From: Neorhizobium sp. UBA7851
GTDB lineage: Bacteria > Pseudomonadota > Alphaproteobacteria > Rhizobiales > Rhizobiaceae
Reading direction: 5' to 3'
DNA length: 7,983 nucleotides
Assembly: GCA_002500765.1 (NCBI GenBank)
Contig: DLSX01000245.1
Coordinates: forward strand, 1 to 7,983
Position numbers and translations under genes: made by a program. This document shows positions 1-4,827 of the stretch, in pieces. The stretch's first letter is position 1. Each line of letters begins with the position of its first letter. Under the pieces are notes generated by a model, which saw nothing but the letters and a program-made list of their open reading frames with translations, did no database searches and had not been told where the DNA came from.

Positions 1-154
1 GGGGAGCGGGAGCCTTCCATCCCTCCTGTGTGTAGGCCCCAAGCGCTGGGGCAACCCGTTGAATGTCGTCCGCCATTATCGATGTCCTTTCCTGGGCAAG
101 TGCAGGCCCCGTCGTGAGGCCGGCGGTTATCAGAATTGCGGCGAGGCGCTTCAT
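1..154 (-). CDS. Exported carboxymuconolactone decarboxylase-like protein (5' end only, cut by window edge)
   Basis: An open frame starts at the ATG at 154-152 and runs off the left edge, so only about 51 residues are visible. Residues 1-20 form a classical Sec signal peptide: MKR, a hydrophobic core (LAAILITAGLTTG), then an ALA|Q cleavage site. The mature part begins QERTS and continues with MADDIQRVAPALGAYTQE. I recall this as resembling the N-terminal region of exported carboxymuconolactone decarboxylase/AhpD-like proteins. The catalytic Cys region of that fold lies outside the window, so the family call is tentative. A GGAAGGA Shine-Dalgarno sits 6 nt before the ATG and supports the start. 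The gene is divergent from the alpha/beta hydrolase at 454 and shares its upstream region. In such gene pairs the two products often act on the same small molecule, but the substrate is unknown. The coding call is more secure than the family call. Confidence 0.55.
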   Translation of the reverse strand, partial: MKRLAAILITAGLTTGPALAQERTSIMADDIQRVAPALGAYTQEGWKAPAP

Positions 155-453
155 GTCAGATCCTTCCAAGTCTGCGTGGCTCATGTTCTGGCCCCGTCAA
201 TGTAGGGTCTGGCGCGGACCGGATTAGGCGCGTTTGTCGAATAAGTTTCATGAACATCCCTCATGAAACAATTGGACGGGGGGCTGCCCATTATCTGATG
301 CTTGGGTCACCGTTCAGCGCAAGGACAGTGCTCGCGCTGGTGGCTCTCCATCTCGGCCCGATTGATGATCTCCCCTCATAACTGCAAGCAACATCGACCA
401 TCTAGTGCGCCTTTTCCGCGTGGCCCATATTCGGCGGAAGAAAGGAAACAGGT
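155..453. other. Divergent intergenic region
   Basis: This stretch of about 300 bp separates the two divergent exported-protein genes. Apart from the inverted repeat at 245-269 and the ribosome binding sites at its two ends, I see no gene. The short open frames here lack a convincing ribosome site or a recognisable product. I could not assign a convincing -35/-10 pair for either direction. Confidence 0.6.
245..269. promoter_or_regulatory. Perfect inverted repeat, candidate operator between divergent genes
   Basis: The arms GTTTCATGA (245-253) and TCATGAAAC (261-269) are perfect reverse complements around the 7-nt spacer ACATCCC. The dyad also contains a symmetric T-N11-A (T251, A263), the minimal pattern of LysR-type regulator boxes. 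It lies 90 nt upstream of the leftward start and 184 nt upstream of the rightward start, where a regulator could control both genes. No regulator gene is visible in the window, so the binding family is inference. Confidence 0.5.
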
Positions 454-1560
454 ATGCAAAAGCACGACAAACCCGGAGCCGGGGCAGGGCACGCGTCCGG
501 TTCATCCCTTCGTCGCCGCGAAGTCCTGAAGCTGACCGGCGCCGGCATGGCCGCGCTCAGTGCGGCGTCACTTTTCAATATCTCCAACACAGAGGCTCAG
601 ACCATGTCAGAAGAATGGGACAAGGTTTTTCCCAAAAGCGAAAAGATCGACCATCAGAAGGTCACGTTCAAGAATCGGTACGGCATCACCCTGACGGGCG
701 ATCTCTATCTGCCGAAGGACCGTGCCGAAAAGCGGCTTGCGGCGATTGCCGTCAGCGGCCCGTTCGGCGCGGTCAAGGAACAATCCTCCGGTCTTTACGC
801 GCAGACCATGGCCGAGCGCGGTTTTGTCACGCTGGCCTTTGATCCATCCTTTACCGGTGAAAGCGGCGGCGAGCCCCGCAACGTCGCTTCTCCGGACATC
901 AACACCGAGGATTTCAGCGCCGCCGTCGACTATCTCGGCCTGCAGCCTTCCGTCGACCGTGAGCGGATCGGCATCATCGGCATTTGCGGCTGGGGCGGCA
1001 TGGCATTGAATGCCGCAGCTTCCGACAAGCGCGTCAAGGCCGTCGTCGCCAGCACCATGTACGACATGACCCGCGTCATGTCGAAAGGCTACAACGACAG
1101 CACGACCGCGGAGCAACGCGCGCAGACGCTGGAACAGTTGAGCCGGCAGCGCTGGGAAGATGCGGAAAAGGGCACGCCCGCCTATGGTCCGGTTTCCCTT
1201 GAGCTGAAGGGCGGCGAGCCGCAATTCGTCGTGGAATACGCCGACTACTACAAGACGCCGCGCGGCTTCCATCCGCGGGCGATCAACTCGAACGGCTCCT
1301 GGACGCTCACGACCCCGTTGTCCTTCATGAACATGCCGATCCTGAGCTACATCGGGGAGATTTCCCCGCGTCCGATGCTGTTGATCCACGGCGAAAAGGC
1401 CCATTCGCGCTATTTCAGCGAGACGGCCTTTGCGAACGCGGCAGAGCCGAAGGAACTGATGATCATTCCCGGCGCCAATCACACCGATCTCTATGACAAG
1501 CTGGATGTAATCCCGTTCGACAAGATGACCAATTTCTTTGATCAACATCTTGCCGCCTGA
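454..1560 (+). CDS. Tat-exported alpha/beta hydrolase with Cys nucleophile
   Basis: The protein has 368 residues. Residues 18-48 form a twin-arginine signal (S-L-R-R-R-E-V-L-K, then a moderately hydrophobic stretch ending TEA|Q at 48/49), so it is probably folded in the cytoplasm and exported to the periplasm. The mature part reads as an alpha/beta hydrolase of the YcjY/dienelactone-hydrolase-like group. The nucleophile elbow is G-I-C-G-W-G-G at 176-182, with Cys178 where most relatives use Ser. A likely acid is Glu314 in IHGEKAHSR, and the likely catalytic His is His343 in PGANHTDLYD. The start is supported by AAGGA about 7 nt upstream and by the intact Tat motif. An internal ATG (residue 51, MSEEW) would remove the signal and is less likely. 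The gene is divergent from the exported protein at 1-154 and convergent with the ars operon. The substrate is unknown: an ester, lactone or thioester hydrolase is plausible. The family call is firm. Confidence 0.88.
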   Translation: MQKHDKPGAGAGHASGSSLRRREVLKLTGAGMAALSAASLFNISNTEAQTMSEEWDKVFPKSEKIDHQKVTFKNRYGITLTGDLYLPKDRAEKRLAAIAVSGPFGAVKEQSSGLYAQTMAERGFVTLAFDPSFTGESGGEPRNVASPDINTEDFSAAVDYLGLQPSVDRERIGIIGICGWGGMALNAAASDKRVKAVVASTMYDMTRVMSKGYNDSTTAEQRAQTLEQLSRQRWEDAEKGTPAYGPVSLELKGGEPQFVVEYADYYKTPRGFHPRAINSNGSWTLTTPLSFMNMPILSYIGEISPRPMLLIHGEKAHSRYFSETAFANAAEPKELMIIPGANHTDLYDKLDVIPFDKMTNFFDQHLAA

Positions 1561-1692
1561 GTTGAAGAAAGGGGCCTACGCCGATGCACTAGGAACATGA
1601 ACCCGGGAGGGACTCGGGGCATATGCCGTGCTTCGCGCGTCTGCTCGTCATCGGAGCAGCCATCTGCCCCATTTGGGTTCGGAGCCTTTTCA

Positions 1693-1730
1693 CGGTGGCG
1701 ACAGCGGTCAAACGGACGCTGTCGCCACCG
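1693..1730. terminator. Perfect 14-bp hairpin between convergent genes
   Basis: CGGTGGCGACAGCG (1693-1706) pairs perfectly with CGCTGTCGCCACCG (1717-1730) around a 10-nt loop. It begins 8 nt after the arsH stop on the minus strand and lies 133 nt after the hydrolase stop on the plus strand, so it could terminate both transcripts. No clear U-tract follows on either strand, so it is not a textbook intrinsic terminator. It could instead be a 3' stabilising hairpin or part of a dispersed repeat. Confidence 0.5.
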
Positions 1731-1738
1731 CGAGCCCA

Positions 1739-2482
1739 TCAAATTGACCGCAACGACACGCGCTTCTCAAGCTCGGCCGTTTGCTCTTTCCGCTCGCTGT
1801 AGCGGTCGGTGAGGTAGGCGGAGGCGTCGCGCGTGAGGATGGTGAACTTCACCAGCTCCTCACAGACATCCACCACCCGGTCGTAGTAGGACGAGGGCTT
1901 CATCCGGCCATCGGCGTCGAACTCCTGATAGGCTTTGGCGACCGAGGATTGGTTCGGGATGGTGATCATCCGCATCCAGCGGCCGAGAATGCGCATCTGG
2001 TTCACTGCATTGAAGGACTGGCTACCGCCAGACACCTCCATAACGGCAAGCGTTTTGCCCTGCGTCGGCCGGACCGATCCGACCGAGAGTGGAATCCAGT
2101 CGATCTGGGACTTCATTATCCCGGTCATCGCGCCGTGGCGTTCCGGGCTCACCCAGACCTGCCCTTCCGACCATTGCGAAAGATCGCGCAATTCTTGCAC
2201 CTTCGGGTGGCTCGCCGGCGCTTCGTCAGGGAGCGGCAGGCCCTTCGGGTCAAAGATACGAATCTCGCATCCAAGGCGTTCGAGCAGCCGGCGGACCTCG
2301 AATGCGAGCAGGCGGCTATACGACACCTCACGCAGCGAGCCGTAGAGGATCAGGATGCGCGGCTTATGCGTTGAGAACGCCGGACGCAGGGCATCGAGAT
2401 CTGTCGAATATAGGTGATCGTCCTGCAGTGCTGGGAAAGTGTCAGGCAATGCGCTTTCCTTCCTGGTCGAGGATCTGTTCAC
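1739..2482 (-). CDS. arsH: ArsH NADPH-dependent FMN reductase / organoarsenical oxidase
   Basis: This is a 247-residue flavodoxin-like flavoprotein. The FMN phosphate-binding loop YGSLREVSYSR lies at about 47-57. The hallmark ArsH segments SPERHGAMTGIMKSQIDW (112-129) and EVSGGSQSFNAVNQMRILG (149-167) are present. ArsH proteins reduce flavin with NADPH and oxidise trivalent organoarsenicals to less toxic pentavalent forms; this activity is known for the family and inferred here. It is the last gene of the minus-strand ars operon. The start is ambiguous. The GTG at 2482 has a strong AAGGAGG only 3 nt upstream and overlaps arsC by 41 nt. A TTG at 2449, preceded by AGGAAAG, would overlap the arsC stop by only 8 nt and trim 11 residues. 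The conserved core starts after both. A hairpin at 1693-1730 follows the stop. Confidence 0.95.
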   Translation of the reverse strand: MNRSSTRKESALPDTFPALQDDHLYSTDLDALRPAFSTHKPRILILYGSLREVSYSRLLAFEVRRLLERLGCEIRIFDPKGLPLPDEAPASHPKVQELRDLSQWSEGQVWVSPERHGAMTGIMKSQIDWIPLSVGSVRPTQGKTLAVMEVSGGSQSFNAVNQMRILGRWMRMITIPNQSSVAKAYQEFDADGRMKPSSYYDRVVDVCEELVKFTILTRDASAYLTDRYSERKEQTAELEKRVSLRSI

Positions 2483-2864
2483 CGTCCTCCTTGAAGAACG
2501 ATCCCCTGAAGGTGTCGGGCAGGATGTCGAGCACCGCCTCGGACGGACGGGCGAGCCGGGTGCCGAGCGGTGTCACGACGAAGGGGCGATTGATCAGGAT
2601 CGGCGTTGCGATCATCGCGTCAAGCAACTGCTCGTCAGTCAGGTCTGGGTTGTCCAGACCGAGTTCGGCATAAGGCGTGCCTTTCTCGCGAATGGCTTCC
2701 CGAACGTTCAAGCCAGCGTCCGCGATCATCGTCGCAAGCTGCTCGCGCGTCGGCGGATTCAGCAGATACTCAATGACAGCAGGTTCGATGCCGGCAGCGC
2801 GGATCAGCGCTAGCGTGTTGCGGGACGTCCCGCAGGCGGGGTTGTGATAGATGGTCGCGTCCAT
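2442..2864 (-). CDS. arsC: Glutaredoxin-dependent arsenate reductase ArsC
   Basis: This 140-residue cytoplasmic enzyme reduces arsenate to arsenite using glutathione and glutaredoxin. The active-site Cys11 lies in HNPACGTSRNT, as in the E. coli plasmid R773 enzyme. Arg59, Arg93 and Arg106 fall where the family's oxyanion-binding arginines are expected. The length is typical of the family. The ATG at 2864 lies 2 nt after the acr3 stop (TGA CC ATG), with AAAGG about 8 nt upstream, so it is tightly linked to acr3. Arsenite made here would leave the cell through Acr3. It shares no sequence similarity with the second arsenate reductase at the head of the operon, which uses a different catalytic scheme. 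The same reading frame stays open far upstream through acr3, but that part is antiparallel noise rather than a fusion, because the Cys11 motif sits at the normal distance from this ATG. Confidence 0.95.
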   Translation of the reverse strand: MDATIYHNPACGTSRNTLALIRAAGIEPAVIEYLLNPPTREQLATMIADAGLNVREAIREKGTPYAELGLDNPDLTDEQLLDAMIATPILINRPFVVTPLGTRLARPSEAVLDILPDTFRGSFFKEDGEQILDQEGKRIA

Positions 2865-2866
2865 GG

Positions 2867-3925
2867 TCAGTGCCTTTCGGTAACGGTGGTTCTGGAGACG
2901 GCGGGGGCGGCCTCGTACCAGTCCTTCGAGCGGTTCACGATCCAGACGACCGAGAGCATGACCGGAACCTCGATGAGCACGCCAACGACGGTGGCGAGTG
3001 CTGCGCCGGACTGGAAGCCGAACAGGCTGATGGCGGCAGCAACCGCAAGCTCGAAGAAATTGCTGGCGCCGATCAGAGCCGATGGCCCGGCAACGCAATG
3101 CCGTTCGCCGGTCATCCGGTTGAGCAGATAAGCAAGCCCGGAGTTCAGATAGACTTGGATCAGGATCGGCACGGCGAGCAAGCCGATGACGGCGGGCTGA
3201 GCGATGATCTGCTCGCCCTGAAAGGCGAAGAGCAGAACCAGCGTCGCAAGCAGCGCCACCAGTGAGATCGGCTGCAACCTTGCCAGCACGCCATCCAGTG
3301 CCTGCGTCGTACCGCCAACCGTGAGGCGGCGGCGGATGACCTGCGCGATAATGACGGGCACGACGATATAGAGGGCGACGGAAAGAACGAGCGTATCCCA
3401 AGGCACGGTGATCGCGGAGAGGCCGAGCAGCAAGCCTACGATCGGAGCAAAGGCGACGACCATGATGGCATCGTTCAACGCGACCTGAGACAGCGTGAAC
3501 AATGGCTCCCCGCGCGTCAGGTTGCTCCAGACGAACACCATAGCGGTGCAGGGAGCCGCGGCGAGAATGATCAGCCCTGCGATATAGGAGTCGATCTGGT
3601 CGGCAGGCAGGTATGGGCGGAACAGCCAACCGATGAAAAGCCATCCGAGCAGTGCCATGGAGAACGGCTTGACGGCCCAGTTGATGAACAAGGTCACGCC
3701 GATACCGCGCCAGTACGTGCCGACCTGCGCCAGAGACCGGAAATCGATCTTGAGCAGCATCGGAATGATCATCAGCCAGATCAGGATCGCGACGGGAATG
3801 TTCACCTTGGCGACCTCGGCCGCGCCGATGATCTGAAAGAGGCCGGGCATGAGATGGCCGAGGGCGACACCGGCGACGATGCACAGGAATACCCAGATGG
3901 TCAGATAGCGCTCGAACGTGGACAT
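2867..3925 (-). CDS. acr3: Arsenite efflux permease Acr3
   Basis: This 352-residue integral inner-membrane protein has about ten hydrophobic segments, the usual topology and size of bacterial Acr3 (BART superfamily). It exports As(III) using the proton motive force. The conserved cysteine is Cys126 in AAPCTAMVFVWS, in the fourth segment. The late conserved block GPSALIGASNFFELAVA (280-296) and the acidic residue Glu319 in VGVLIEVPVML are also present. The start ATG at 3925 overlaps the upstream arsC stop as TGATG (1 nt shared), which indicates translational coupling. GGAAG lies about 8 nt upstream. A longer in-frame extension to 4132 overlaps arsC and has no membrane or family signature, so I rejected it. 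The gene is sometimes labelled arsB in annotations, but the sequence is Acr3 rather than ArsB. Confidence 0.95.
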   Translation of the reverse strand: MSTFERYLTIWVFLCIVAGVALGHLMPGLFQIIGAAEVAKVNIPVAILIWLMIIPMLLKIDFRSLAQVGTYWRGIGVTLFINWAVKPFSMALLGWLFIGWLFRPYLPADQIDSYIAGLIILAAAPCTAMVFVWSNLTRGEPLFTLSQVALNDAIMVVAFAPIVGLLLGLSAITVPWDTLVLSVALYIVVPVIIAQVIRRRLTVGGTTQALDGVLARLQPISLVALLATLVLLFAFQGEQIIAQPAVIGLLAVPILIQVYLNSGLAYLLNRMTGERHCVAGPSALIGASNFFELAVAAAISLFGFQSGAALATVVGVLIEVPVMLSVVWIVNRSKDWYEAAPAVSRTTVTERH

Positions 3926-4452
3926 CAGGCGGACTTCCACTGCGGCGATGTCGAACCTTCCATAGCACCGATCTGGCGAAGCTTCGTCTCCAGAGCCATG
4001 TGATCGATGGATGCCAGCGGCAGGCTGACGAACGCGGCAATCCGGTCCTTGAGGAAACGCGCGGCCTGTGCGAAGGCACGCTGGATCTCGACGTCCGATC
4101 CCGTGACGGCGGCAGGGTCTTCGACACCCCAATGGGCGGTCATCGGATGGCCGATCCAGACGGGACAGGCTTCGCCGGCGGCGCTGTCGCAGACGGTGAA
4201 GATGAAATCGATCTGCGGCGCGCCGGGCTCCGCGAACACATCCCAGCTCTTCGACGAGAAGCCCGTCGATGGATAGCCCAACGCTTCCAGCTCCTTCAGG
4301 GCATGTGGATTGACTTCGCCCTTGGGCTGGCTGCCGGCGGAGAAGGCTTTGAATCGTCCGCCACCTTCCTTGTTGAGGATGGATTCGGCGAGAATAGAAC
4401 GAGCGGAATTGCCCGTGCAGAGGAAGAGCACGTTGTAGGTCTTATCGGTCAT
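3925..4452 (-). CDS. arsC: Arsenate reductase, low-molecular-weight phosphatase type (thioredoxin-linked)
   Basis: This 175-residue protein has the LMW tyrosine-phosphatase P-loop C-X5-R: Cys12 to Arg18 in LCTGNSARS. The catalytic aspartate is probably Asp112 in HWGVEDPAA. Two further cysteines, Cys88 and Cys96 in TVCDSAAGEACPVW, match the redox relay of thioredoxin-coupled ArsC, in which the oxidised disulfide is passed to thioredoxin. It is the first intact gene of the minus-strand ars operon. The ATG at 4452 is the natural start because MTDKTYNVLFLC begins the fold directly. Only a weak ribosome site is seen upstream. An open frame from further upstream stops 11 nt inside this gene (ATGACCGATAA), so translation may once have been coupled to a lost upstream gene. 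The tail after about residue 150 is variable. A simple LMW protein tyrosine phosphatase is the alternative, but the relay cysteines and the context argue for arsenate reductase. Confidence 0.93.
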   Translation of the reverse strand: MTDKTYNVLFLCTGNSARSILAESILNKEGGGRFKAFSAGSQPKGEVNPHALKELEALGYPSTGFSSKSWDVFAEPGAPQIDFIFTVCDSAAGEACPVWIGHPMTAHWGVEDPAAVTGSDVEIQRAFAQAARFLKDRIAAFVSLPLASIDHMALETKLRQIGAMEGSTSPQWKSA

Positions 4453-4573
4453 GGTTGTGGTCCGTGGTTAGGTCGGCGGCCTGATAAGCTTCATGATCGT
4501 CGCCGATGATGGGCAGATGGAGGAAAGCTGGCGGGTCGCCAGCACGGCTGCGGGAACGCTGTCTCGCAGGACT
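4442..4573 (-). pseudogene. Truncated 3' end of an unidentified gene upstream of arsC
   Basis: On the minus strand a frame is open for 43 codons from 4573 to a TAA at 4444-4442, overlapping the arsC start by 11 nt. A TGA lies at 4576-4574, right where the sequence turns into the ABC transporter fragment. The last part (DPPAFLHLPIIGDDHEAYQ and onward, ending DHNHDR) has sensible codon choice but no family I recognise. It does not resemble the ArsR C-termini I know, though ArsR is what one expects here. It has no start codon or ribosome site of its own. I read it as the leftover tail of a gene that was once first in the ars operon. It may be noise. Confidence 0.3.
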
Positions 4574-4827
4574 TCAGAAAATCCGACACCCGTAAGACGG
4601 TGCTTTTTGTAACTCATTCGATCCCTGAAGCGGTGTTTCTTTCCGACCGCGTAGTGATCATGTCACCGCGTCCGGGGCGGATTGATACGATCCTCGATAT
4701 CGAAATGCCGCGACCGCGCACGGTTGAAAGCCGCGCCACCGCCGAGTTCGGGGCGTTGTCGCTGAAAATTTACGACATATTCACCGGTCGTCAGGGTGCC
4801 AATGACCCGAAATTCGTCCCGGCATGA
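4573..4827 (+). pseudogene. 5'-truncated ABC transporter ATP-binding subunit (NitT/TauT type)
   Basis: The frame reads FRKSDTRKTVLFVTHSIPEA at its start and runs about 84 codons to a TGA at 4825-4827. The H-loop histidine lies in LFVTHSIPEAV, followed by SDRVVIMSPRPGRI, the typical C-terminal third of nitrate/taurine/sulfonate-type ABC ATPases. Such proteins have about 260 residues. The Walker A, Q-loop, signature and Walker B regions are all missing, so the fragment cannot bind and hydrolyse ATP. Reading further upstream in frame (before about 4570) gives no ABC-like sequence, so the gene is cut there rather than starting there. A GTG at 4600 could be called as a start, but it would begin inside a core beta-strand and has no ribosome site. 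The partner permease and substrate-binding genes are absent. The stop overlaps the next gene's start as ATGA, showing that the two belonged to one operon. Confidence 0.85.

Noticed and set aside
607..1548. A 313-codon open frame on the minus strand opposite the hydrolase
   Set aside because: It is exactly antisense to a well-supported gene, has an Arg/Ala/Gly-rich composition typical of mirror frames in GC-rich DNA, and shows no motif.
1781..2374. A 197-codon plus-strand frame opposite arsH
   Set aside because: It is antisense to arsH, with no ribosome site or domain.
2865..4127. Upstream in-frame extension of the glutaredoxin-type arsC through acr3 and into the upstream arsC
   Set aside because: The extension is out of frame with acr3, has Arg/His/Pro-rich nonsense composition, and the ArsC fold with Cys11 starts normally at the ATG at 2864.
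3926..4132. N-terminal extension of acr3
   Set aside because: It overlaps the upstream arsC entirely and has no membrane segment. The TGATG junction and the GGAAG site favour 3925.
4600..4827. A standalone 75-residue protein starting at GTG 4600
   Set aside because: The start would fall inside a core strand of the ABC ATPase fold with no ribosome site. It is better read as part of a 5'-truncated gene.
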